In this document: positions 17,331 through 22,557 of the stretch, piece after piece
Layout: every line of letters begins with the position of its first letter
Position numbering within the stretch: position 1 is the stretch's first letter
IMG/VR virus record: IMGVR_UViG_3300045612_000066
Location: 1 to 30,465 of that record
DNA: 30,465 nucleotides
Reading direction: 5' to 3' (one strand)
Origin: a virus
Made by a program: the position numbers and the translations under genes
The notes under the pieces: model-generated
Told to the model about the DNA's origin: nothing
Database searches by the model: none
Seen by the model: the letters and a program-made list of their open reading frames with translations, nothing else

Positions 17331-17817
17331 TTTTCAACCTCCTATACATAAAATGCGATTCACCGCTAGGGCCAAAAGCCTCTAACTCCGATTCTCTCTC
17401 AAAGTATAAGAACTCCGCCCACTTTTGTGCGCGTACATTAGAAGAACGGACTATTATCTGAATGCGCCGCAGTTGCATAGTGGTTTCAGCCCAAGAGAAA
17501 AATTGCCTCGCACAACGGCATAACGGTATCGCAACGGTATCAATATTGCGATCCGGCACCATCCAGGCTTCGGCAAGTCCTGGCCAAATGGGAATAATTC
17601 CAAAAGAAAGCATCGGCTTGCCGTAATAAAGACCGGTAAATGAAGGCCCCATATTGGTTTGATTCTTTAATCGGTCCAGCCAGTCCGGAACATTTGCCCT
17701 GGATTCGAGATCATGCTCGTTTAAATCCATCAAAGCAACGTGTCCGTAAAAAAATGGGACAATCCTACCCCCTTCCGGTAATCGGACATTGGATGTAAAT
17801 CCACTTGTGTCTATCAT
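17314..17817 (-). CDS. Gp13-like / GNAT-fold phage protein, 167 aa
   Basis: Resembles the T7 gp13 (DUF2833) class, which has a GNAT-like fold. It has FFYGHVALMDLNEHDLES, PDWLDRLKNQTNMGPSFTG, YYGKPMLSFGIIPIWPGLAE and AWMVPDRNIDTVAIPLCR. The C-terminal half fits the acetyltransferase core (LRRIQIIVRSSNVRAQKWAE, then FLYFERESELEAFGPSGE, ending in MYRR). In T7, gp13 is needed for virion morphogenesis and its biochemical activity is unclear. Here it lies between large terminase and the small virion proteins instead of before gp14, so the gene has been relocated relative to T7. ATG 17817 overlaps the terminase TGA (ATGA). Confidence 0.7.
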   Translation of the reverse strand: MIDTSGFTSNVRLPEGGRIVPFFYGHVALMDLNEHDLESRANVPDWLDRLKNQTNMGPSFTGLYYGKPMLSFGIIPIWPGLAEAWMVPDRNIDTVAIPLCRCARQFFSWAETTMQLRRIQIIVRSSNVRAQKWAEFLYFERESELEAFGPSGESHFMYRRLKNGGNV

Positions 17818-19367
17818 AAAACGTCAAAATCAAAGTCGGCCGTGTATTGTTTGGCCTGAGTTCCGTAATTTATGCCACTCCTGGTCAAGCGCTTATACTC
17901 TCCGCCCCCTAGCATCAAATACGAAAACGCATCGCCGACGTGCGAATGCTGATTTTTATTCGGCGCATCTCTAAATCGCTCTTCGCCAGGTATCCCTACC
18001 CGTTTAAAATGATAACCACCAGCTAGCGCCTTTCGTAGTTTTGCACACGTGCGCGCCACTCTCAGGCCAGGCTTTCGATCAATCAGCCGGATCATAGGCG
18101 CGGCGCCAGCTTCACGACGTACCCCAAAATCATTTGTCGGCGCCGGCTGGACCTTGGTAAACCCCAAGGTCCGTAAGTGATCGAATGCCGTTGTTTCGAA
18201 TATCGGATCGCGCGCCTGGCCGGCCGGGTCACCTGTTAATATGATTTGTGCTCTCGGGTATTTCATATTGAGCTGTTGCAGTAGCATCTGCCCAAAACGT
18301 TGCAGGCCCATATCTTCGGTGACAATCTCTTCCAGGATGTTCCAGGCGCCGGACGGCAAGCGTTGCCCGATCACGGCCGCGGGCGTCAAACCAAAGTCGC
18401 ATCCAATCAGCAAAGGCAATTCAGGCACATACGTAATCTGATCGTCCACCATGGTCGAATCATCGTACTCCGCCCATACGGGTTTGCCTTCCTGGACGTA
18501 CACGTATTGGGCGCCAACGTAGCATCGAATCCAGTCCAGGTTCTTACCGCCGAGTTGTTGCTCATAGTAACCGGGCGGCAAATTTTTAACGTTCTCAGCC
18601 TTGGGGTTTTCTAGCCAATGCTTACCGGCCGCGTAGATCGCGCCCGCCGTATCGGCTGGCACCTCAATCATGCCGCCGGGTTGCGTATAGAAATTCCACT
18701 TATATTTGCCCTTGACCGGTTCCTTTTCGGCAAGGCGATACCACCAGCCGTCATCATCGGGCGGGTTCGTATCGGCCCATATTCCGCGCCATGTGCAACC
18801 GCCATGCGTCTTACTTGGGTACCGTCCTACACGGGCCGTTAGTCCCTGGATCACGGCAAGCGGCAATTCGCGCGCCTCGTTGCACCAGCCGCCAGTTACT
18901 TCCAGGGACAACAGCTTGCGGACCGACTTGGTATCGTCAAGCGCTAGGAATATGACCTCACAATCTAACCCTGGCACCCCGTCGCGGGATGGCAATTGCA
19001 AATGGTGAGTGATCGGCGGGGACCAGCGAATCGGACCCCAAACATGCTCCGGGAATATTTCAAGCCAAGTCCTGATCGTCGTGGTCCTAAGTTCCCCGTA
19101 GGTGTTTCGGATGACTACAAATCGTGTATAGCGGATATTGTCCACCGGAGAAGGCGCTTGCCGCACCGCTCGCAAGAGTATTTCCGACGCGCATCCATAC
19201 GACTTACCCGATCCGACGGGTCCCATAAGACCGCGGAAGAATGCATCGTCAGATAAAAATTGCGAAGTCGTCGGGCTTGTTGAGAAGTCTAGGTTGAGAT
19301 CACCCAGCGCATCTAACTCATTCCCCGTTTGACGGTTTCTTGCCGTCGCGCCCATTTTCCTCGGCAT
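17814..19367 (-). CDS. terL: Terminase large subunit (DNA-packaging ATPase-nuclease), 517 aa
   Basis: The N-terminal ATPase has Walker A GPVGSGKS (residues 49-56), a Walker B-like LEVTGGWCNEA (155-165, catalytic Glu 164) and the coupling motif ADTNPP (198-203). The C-terminal RNase H-like nuclease has its metal-binding aspartates in IGCDFGLTP (D324), ILTGDPAGQ (D380) and SHVGDAFSY (D479). It pumps DNA through the portal and cuts genome ends. SD AGAGG lies 6 nt before ATG 19367, which supports this start even though it overlaps the preceding gene by 50 nt. It is the most reliable marker of a tailed phage here. Confidence 0.96.
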   Translation of the reverse strand: MPRKMGATARNRQTGNELDALGDLNLDFSTSPTTSQFLSDDAFFRGLMGPVGSGKSYGCASEILLRAVRQAPSPVDNIRYTRFVVIRNTYGELRTTTIRTWLEIFPEHVWGPIRWSPPITHHLQLPSRDGVPGLDCEVIFLALDDTKSVRKLLSLEVTGGWCNEARELPLAVIQGLTARVGRYPSKTHGGCTWRGIWADTNPPDDDGWWYRLAEKEPVKGKYKWNFYTQPGGMIEVPADTAGAIYAAGKHWLENPKAENVKNLPPGYYEQQLGGKNLDWIRCYVGAQYVYVQEGKPVWAEYDDSTMVDDQITYVPELPLLIGCDFGLTPAAVIGQRLPSGAWNILEEIVTEDMGLQRFGQMLLQQLNMKYPRAQIILTGDPAGQARDPIFETTAFDHLRTLGFTKVQPAPTNDFGVRREAGAAPMIRLIDRKPGLRVARTCAKLRKALAGGYHFKRVGIPGEERFRDAPNKNQHSHVGDAFSYLMLGGGEYKRLTRSGINYGTQAKQYTADFDFDVL

Positions 19368-19737
19368 AAATTACCTCTTCTACTTTCGATAAGTTAAGTT
19401 TGATCCCGATCATCGTCGGGCGGTTGCTTGTTTCTTGTGCCTGGTCCATCATGCCTGTTGCGCGGGCCAGCATACGCAACGCGCCCAGTTTGTCGTGCAT
19501 CTCGACCTCGATCGAACTGCCGTACTTGCCGGGCGTTATCTTTACCTTCTTGATCGCTCTACGCACGTGCGGAGCCAGGGTCTCGCTGGCGTTTAGTACG
19601 GCTACGTTCCCGGTCCACGATACAACATCTGTTATATCCGCCTGAGCAATATGGCCAAGTTCTGTCGATACTTTTTCTTGGTTCTCCGGCGTCGCCAGCA
19701 AAGCGCGTGCCTGGCGCGTTGTAGTTAAGCTTTTCAT
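19318..19737 (-). CDS. Terminase small subunit-like protein, short N-terminus, 139 aa
   Basis: Located directly before the large terminase. The central part matches the C-terminal half of the Terminase_2-type small subunit: ELGHIAQADITDVVSWTGNV, SETLAPHVRRAIKKVKITPG and VEMHDKLGALRMLARATGMM. The usual N-terminal helix-turn-helix (TPKQ..F..EY......A...AGY) is missing; only about 25 residues come before the conserved part. Either DNA binding is done by another protein or this is a reduced form. The end (EENGRDGKKPSNGE) is hydrophilic. The gene overlaps terL by 50 nt. I see no frameshift restoring an HTH upstream. Confidence 0.72.
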   Translation of the reverse strand: MKSLTTTRQARALLATPENQEKVSTELGHIAQADITDVVSWTGNVAVLNASETLAPHVRRAIKKVKITPGKYGSSIEVEMHDKLGALRMLARATGMMDQAQETSNRPTMIGIKLNLSKVEEVIYAEENGRDGKKPSNGE

Positions 19738-19739
19738 TT

Positions 19740-19937
19740 TTACGCGCTTCCCCTTCCAAAATTACGCGCGTCCCTTTCCAAAATTTTTTTAACTTTGAAC
19801 ACTTCAAATTTTAATTCGCTGTAATCATCGACGCGATCCGCCTGGATTAGTAAATCTTTGGTCGCCTGTGCCAACTCCAAATAGTTCTCACACCAAAATT
19901 CGCATCTTTTTTGCCAGTATTTTTCGTCTGTATTCAT
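19740..19937 (-). CDS. Small hypothetical protein at the head of the late operon, 65 aa
   Basis: A short, charged, probably helical protein (MNTDEKYWQKRCEFWCENYL; QADRVDDYSELKFEVFKVKK). A good SD (AGGTG, 10 nt before ATG 19937) and 2-nt spacing to the next start support it. Aromatic residues and paired Cys are present, but no known motif. As the first gene of the leftward operon before terminase, it sits where some phages have small packaging accessory proteins; that role is only a guess. Confidence 0.6.
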   Translation of the reverse strand: MNTDEKYWQKRCEFWCENYLELAQATKDLLIQADRVDDYSELKFEVFKVKKILERDARNFGRGSA

Positions 19938-19940
19938 AAT
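19911..19940 (+). promoter_or_regulatory. Sigma70-like promoter for the GNAT-HNH pair
   Basis: -35 TTGCCA (19911-19916, 5/6) and -10 CATAAT (19935-19940, 5/6) with an 18-nt spacer point rightwards. The start of transcription would be about 25 nt before the GNAT ATG. The promoter lies inside the beginning of the oppositely oriented 65-aa gene because only 34 bp separate the two divergent genes. I see no equally good leftward promoter for the late operon here. Confidence 0.55.
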
Positions 19941-19971
19941 TTAATCACCTTTTGCGTGTAGGTTATGGTCC

Positions 19972-20394
19972 ATGGTTTATTTTAAAAAAGTAAAATTTAA
20001 TGCAGGTAGCAAACCTTTGTTGCTGAGTTTGCAGAAAATTTGCTTGCCGTATGATAAGCCGTACGTTTCAGCCGATTCAGCATGGTGGGTGGGGTATGAC
20101 AATAAAAAACCCGTTGCGTTTTGCGTTATCTCACAGTCCACACGCTGGCAAGATACGGCATATCTTTCAAGATCCGGAGTGATCCCGGAGTATCGAGGAA
20201 ATGGATTACAAAAACGCATGATTACTATTCGAGAAATGTACGCCAAAAGAAAAAACTACACTTGGATCATTAGCGATACTACGTCTAACCCGCAAAGCTC
20301 GAACAGTTTGATTCGCCGAGGATATCAGTTGTTTGACCCAAGCGATCCATGGGCATACGCTCATAGTCTCTACTGGAGAAAGCGAATAAAGTAA
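19972..20394 (+). CDS. GNAT-family N-acetyltransferase, 140 aa
   Basis: A complete GNAT domain. Beta strands lead to motif A, RSGVIPEYRGNGLQKRMI (residues about 67-84), with the acetyl-CoA-binding R-G-N-G-L loop. Motif B follows, SDTTSNPQSSNSLIRRGYQL, in which Asn and a GY pair are typical. It would transfer an acetyl group from acetyl-CoA to an amine on a small molecule, tRNA or protein; the substrate cannot be read. It lies on the opposite strand to both neighbouring operons, with its own promoter, and its stop directly abuts the HNH start. This suggests a moron-like insertion or a packaging-linked pair. Confidence 0.82.
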   Translation: MVYFKKVKFNAGSKPLLLSLQKICLPYDKPYVSADSAWWVGYDNKKPVAFCVISQSTRWQDTAYLSRSGVIPEYRGNGLQKRMITIREMYAKRKNYTWIISDTTSNPQSSNSLIRRGYQLFDPSDPWAYAHSLYWRKRIK

Positions 20395-20796
20395 ATGCCT
20401 TACAAGGATCCGGAAATAAGAAAAATTAAAAACCGAGAGGCTAAAAAACTTTGGTATCAAAAAAACAAAGTAAAACACATAGCCGACGCGGCAAAATATC
20501 GCCGCGATACGCGCCGGTTGTGGATGGAGTTTAAGGAGACGCAAGAATGCGCTTTTTGTGGTTTCTCGCATCCGGCCGCAATTGACTTTCACCATGTCAT
20601 CCGCGACGGAACCAAGCAATCTGTCAACCTTTTGGCCCAACGAGGTTCGTACGCGAAGGCGTATGAAGAAATTAAAAAGTGCATTCCGCTTTGCGCTAAT
20701 TGTCATAGGATTCTTCATTGGCACGAACACGAAGAGGGCAAGGCCGAAAGAGCGAGGCAACGCGAAAAGAATAAAAAGAGCGGCTCCCACCCATAA
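20395..20796 (+). CDS. HNH endonuclease, 133 aa
   Basis: The N-terminus is Lys/Arg-rich (EIRKIKNREAKKLWYQKN), probably DNA-binding. The core has a zinc-ribbon-like C-x2-C (C52, C55), an AIDFHHVI motif with the catalytic His pair (H66, H67), and C-x2-CH (C100, C103, H104) followed by ILHWHEH. It would nick or cut double-stranded DNA with a metal ion. HNH proteins encoded next to terminase in cos-type phages (HK97 gp74-like) help terminase make genome ends; the gene is close to the terminase genes here but on the other strand. A homing or free-standing mobile endonuclease is the alternative. It starts immediately after the GNAT stop codon. Confidence 0.85.
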   Translation: MPYKDPEIRKIKNREAKKLWYQKNKVKHIADAAKYRRDTRRLWMEFKETQECAFCGFSHPAAIDFHHVIRDGTKQSVNLLAQRGSYAKAYEEIKKCIPLCANCHRILHWHEHEEGKAERARQREKNKKSGSHP

Positions 20797-20946
20797 TCAT
20801 TTGCCGATGGCTGTCAAAGCTAGGCCAATATTGCTGATCGCAAAACCAAAAAACGTTACCGCCTGGCCAAACGTTGCCTGACGGGCAAACGTTATCGCCA
20901 CAATCAAATAAATCACGCCCACAAACCCGATTAACCATGGACCCAT
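20797..20946 (-). CDS. Small two-helix membrane protein, 49 aa
   Basis: A short complete frame beginning MGPWLIGFVGVIYLIVAITF and ending IGLALTAIGK. Two hydrophobic segments (about 4-20 and 30-47) are separated by a short polar turn (ARQATFGQ). SD GGGGA lies 7 nt before ATG 20946. It is the last gene of the leftward replication operon, and its stop codon directly abuts the stop of the convergent HNH gene. Small inner-membrane proteins starting MGP[WY]LIG are frequent in tailed phages; their role is unknown. A holin-like or superinfection-related role is possible, but the dedicated lysis cassette is elsewhere. Confidence 0.7.
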   Translation of the reverse strand: MGPWLIGFVGVIYLIVAITFARQATFGQAVTFFGFAISNIGLALTAIGK

Positions 20947-21101
20947 TTTTTAATCCCCAAAAAAATTGAAAAATCCGGAGCGATCCCCCCGCAAGATTAC
21001 GAGCAATGGGGGGGGCCAAAGGTCGATTTTTGACGGATCGCGCGAAAACGCACCCCCCCATGCCTGTGCAAAGGCCAAACGTTCGATTGCCGTTTGCAAA
21101 T
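20947..21101 (-). other. 155-nt non-coding gap with C/G homopolymer runs
   Basis: Holds C6 (20985-20990), G8 (21008-21015) and C7 (21053-21059), so the G run can pair with either C run as alternative stems. GCGATCC (20980-20986) and GGATCGC (21035-21041) form an inverted repeat. CAAACG (21076-21081) and CGTTTG (21091-21096) form another. A minus-strand open frame crosses it but overlaps the membrane gene and looks non-coding. It may hold a packaging or regulatory site near the HNH and terminase genes, or be a structured mRNA spacer. Confidence 0.4.
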
Positions 21102-21782
21102 TCACTCCAGGCCACCCCATTTGGCCACCTGGTCCAAAGTCAGCGGCGGATCCTTACGGTTTTTTCGGTTGTCGATGGTCGCTTGTACGGCCAGCTCCAG
21201 GATTTTGCCGGCGTCGATACCCTTTTCGGCCAGGCGCCTGGCGCATTCCATGCTCGCCGACACGTCGCGGACTACGCCGGACCCGCGCTCTACCCCTTGG
21301 CGGAACGCCTGCGCGATACCTTTAACTAGCTCGCTGTCACCCCCTACAACCCCCTTCCTATTATTGATGTAGTCTATGGCTTCCTGGTCTTGATAGTCCT
21401 CGGCTATAAATGGCCTTGCGGCGAGAAATTGCTCCCTGGTAGGCATTGGCGTCGCGGGGCCATCGAATAACACCTGATAGCGGTTCGTATAGTAGGCCGA
21501 CTTTCGCTTATACGCGAATGGATAAGCCTTGGGTTGTAGCTTGCGAATGTAGCCATCTTTAATCAATCTCCCTATGTGCGTAGATACGGTTTTGATCGAT
21601 CGGCTTACATGCCGGCTTAAAGTCTCCCTGGATGGGAAACAAATCCCGTAACCGTTCGTATGCAAACAGATCGCCGCCAGGACGCGGAAGGTCGTTGGAT
21701 GCAAACTATCATCCTGGACGGACCTGGCTGGCAATATCGAATATTTCCTGGTCGCTGGTTTATCAGAAGGGGATATCATCAT
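21102..21782 (-). CDS. Winged-helix replication-initiator-like protein, 226 aa
   Basis: The N-terminal part is a helix-turn-helix of the phage/plasmid replication protein type: HPTTFRVLAAICLHTNGYGI, CFPSRETLSRHVSRSIKTVS, then HIGRLIKDGYIRKLQ. The C-terminal half (FIAEDYQDQEAIDYIN, and AGKILELAVQATIDNRKNRK) is helical, as in DnaD/phage O-like loaders, though I cannot name a family. An open frame extends further upstream to 21872 but would overlap the previous gene by over 100 nt. I chose the ATGATG at 21782/21779, giving a 20-nt overlap; the SD there is weak. Context (primase-helicase and an iteron cluster just upstream) suggests it binds the origin or loads the helicase. Confidence 0.68.
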   Translation of the reverse strand: MMISPSDKPATRKYSILPARSVQDDSLHPTTFRVLAAICLHTNGYGICFPSRETLSRHVSRSIKTVSTHIGRLIKDGYIRKLQPKAYPFAYKRKSAYYTNRYQVLFDGPATPMPTREQFLAARPFIAEDYQDQEAIDYINNRKGVVGGDSELVKGIAQAFRQGVERGSGVVRDVSASMECARRLAEKGIDAGKILELAVQATIDNRKNRKDPPLTLDQVAKWGGLE

Positions 21783-22443
21783 CCATGTCCAGTATATCGT
21801 TACCGGTTTTCGTTTTTGGATCCTTGGCTTCTCTCTGCAACTTATCTTCGGTCGATTTGCGAATTTGTTCAAAGCTCGTCACAACTTTGACAGTTGACGC
21901 ACCGGGGAATTGCTTTATCAAGTCAATAACTTCTTTCGGAATCCACTTAACCACATCTTCAAGAGCAAAATACGCGAAGTCGGATTCTTGGGGAATCGCG
22001 GCCCGTGTCCGGACCAGTTTGACCACCAATCCGGCCGGATGCTCTACTTGCCACTCGGTACGGTCAATTGGTTGGTGTCCGGCCTCGCGGATCCGCTGGT
22101 CCGCTAATCGCAATCCACGGATCATGGCCTCGCATCTCTGCTCGACAAGATATCCCGCTTTAGCCTCCTTGGCTGTCTCCCGGATAAGTGTCAACTGCTT
22201 GCGTAACTTTCCGGCCAGCTCATCGCCACAAAGTAAGAACGACCTATCGTATCCCCAAGTTTGATTAAACCGATTCAATTCATCACGATAAATCTTCACT
22301 TGCGTTAAATCTTTCCAACGCTCCAACGGATCAATTTGTCCGCCGGACAAGACAGGACAATCTCCTAGAGAGGAGATTTGTCTGTCCGGTCTTGGCACTC
22401 GTTTGTCCGTACTTGTCCGTCGCCCGCCAGCCCTTGTATTCAT
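21763..22443 (-). CDS. Replication-module protein ending in an SSB-type DDDIPF tail, 226 aa
   Basis: The N-terminal 40 residues are basic and repetitive, because the DNA here carries TTGTCCG repeats. The body is helical (RWKDLTQVKIYRDELNRFNQ, DELAGKLRKQLTLIRETAKE), then a region with KLVRTRAAIP and EDVVKWIPKEVIDLIK. The end is a linker (KDPKTKTGND) and DMDDDIPF. DDDIPF is exactly the C-terminal tip of E. coli SSB that binds PriA, RecO, RecQ, DnaG and the chi subunit. I see no OB-fold signature, so this may be a non-SSB protein using the SSB tip to recruit host proteins. ATG 22443 is chosen because AGAGGA lies 6 nt upstream; a frame to 22500 is open but has no such site. Function unknown otherwise. 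Confidence 0.7.
   Translation of the reverse strand: MNTRAGGRRTSTDKRVPRPDRQISSLGDCPVLSGGQIDPLERWKDLTQVKIYRDELNRFNQTWGYDRSFLLCGDELAGKLRKQLTLIRETAKEAKAGYLVEQRCEAMIRGLRLADQRIREAGHQPIDRTEWQVEHPAGLVVKLVRTRAAIPQESDFAYFALEDVVKWIPKEVIDLIKQFPGASTVKVVTSFEQIRKSTEDKLQREAKDPKTKTGNDILDMDDDIPF
22336..22350. repeat. 15-bp palindrome of two head-to-head iterons
   Basis: TTGTCCG-C-CGGACAA is a perfect inverted repeat with a single central base, a plausible dimer site. It lies in the coding sequence near the 5' end of the DDDIPF gene. A second hairpin, AATCTCCT-AGAG-AGGAGATT (22359-22378, 8-bp arms), follows. Confidence 0.75.
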
Positions 22444-22492
22444 TGGGTTCCTCTTGTCTGTCCGGCTTGTCCGGACTTGTCCGACGAAAAAG

Positions 22493-22501
22493 TTATCCAC
22501 A
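22493..22501 (+). promoter_or_regulatory. Perfect DnaA box TTATCCACA
   Basis: TTATCCACA is an exact match to the strong DnaA box of E. coli oriC (TTATNCACA class). It lies in the non-coding gap, 9 bp after the last iteron of one cluster and 3 bp before the TCCGGACAA inverted repeat. This suggests host DnaA helps open the origin or recruit DnaB. Confidence 0.65.
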
Positions 22502-22504
22502 GGA

Positions 22505-22529
22505 TCCGGACAAGTCCATTTTGTCCGGA
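22505..22529. repeat. Perfect 9-bp inverted repeat of iterons
   Basis: TCCGGACAA (22505-22513) and TTGTCCGGA (22521-22529) with a 7-nt loop can form a hairpin. It sits directly beside the DnaA box, and the AT-rich stretch TTTTATAG follows. Confidence 0.8.
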
Positions 22530-22535
22530 TTTTAT

Positions 22536-22547
22536 AGGGTTAACCCT
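22536..22547. repeat. 12-bp perfect palindrome AGGGTTAACCCT
   Basis: A self-complementary dodecamer in the AT-rich flank, beside a possible leftward -10 (TATAAA, minus strand of 22531-22536). It could be a repressor operator or part of the origin. Confidence 0.6.
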
Positions 22548-22557
22548 TACTTTTTGC

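Larger units (their letters stand above)
22336..22527. repeat. Iteron array: eight TTGTCCG/CGGACAA units
   Basis: Exact TTGTCCG at 22336, 22403, 22413, 22467, 22477 and 22521; exact reverse copies CGGACAA at 22344 and 22507. Near copies: AGGACAA at 22354, and CTGTCCGG at 22382 and 22458. Spacings of 10 bp occur twice (22403/22413 and 22467/22477), one helical turn apart, as expected for binding of a protein on one face. Confidence 0.85.
22336..22547. other. Candidate phage replication origin
   Basis: The region covers the 5' end of the DDDIPF gene and the 114-nt gap before the primase-helicase gene. It combines eight exact copies of a heptamer iteron in both orientations, a perfect DnaA box, two perfect inverted repeats of iterons, a 12-bp palindrome and an AT-rich flank (22530-22560). 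It sits between genes for a primase-helicase, a winged-helix initiator-like protein and an SSB-tail protein. This is the usual architecture of an iteron origin; operators for a phage repressor are the main alternative. Confidence 0.65.

Noticed and set aside
19938-19971. Leftward promoter for the late operon in the 34-bp divergent gap
   Set aside because: No -35/-10 pair with acceptable spacing was found on the minus strand; the late promoter probably lies inside the GNAT gene or uses another signal.
20206-20790. 194-aa minus-strand frame opposite GNAT/HNH
   Set aside because: Both plus-strand genes have clear motifs; the antisense frame shows none.
20696-21115. 139-aa minus-strand frame across the G/C-run gap
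   Set aside because: It overlaps the well-supported 49-aa membrane gene in another frame and the end of HNH; composition (Trp/Cys/Gly-rich) is not gene-like.
22444-22500. Longer start (22500) for the DDDIPF protein
   Set aside because: It translates iteron DNA and the DnaA box flank; ATG 22443 has AGAGGA at good spacing.
22336-22529. Iteron cluster read as a CRISPR array
   Set aside because: Units are 7-9 bp, in both orientations, with irregular short spacings; no 20+ bp repeats or regular spacers.
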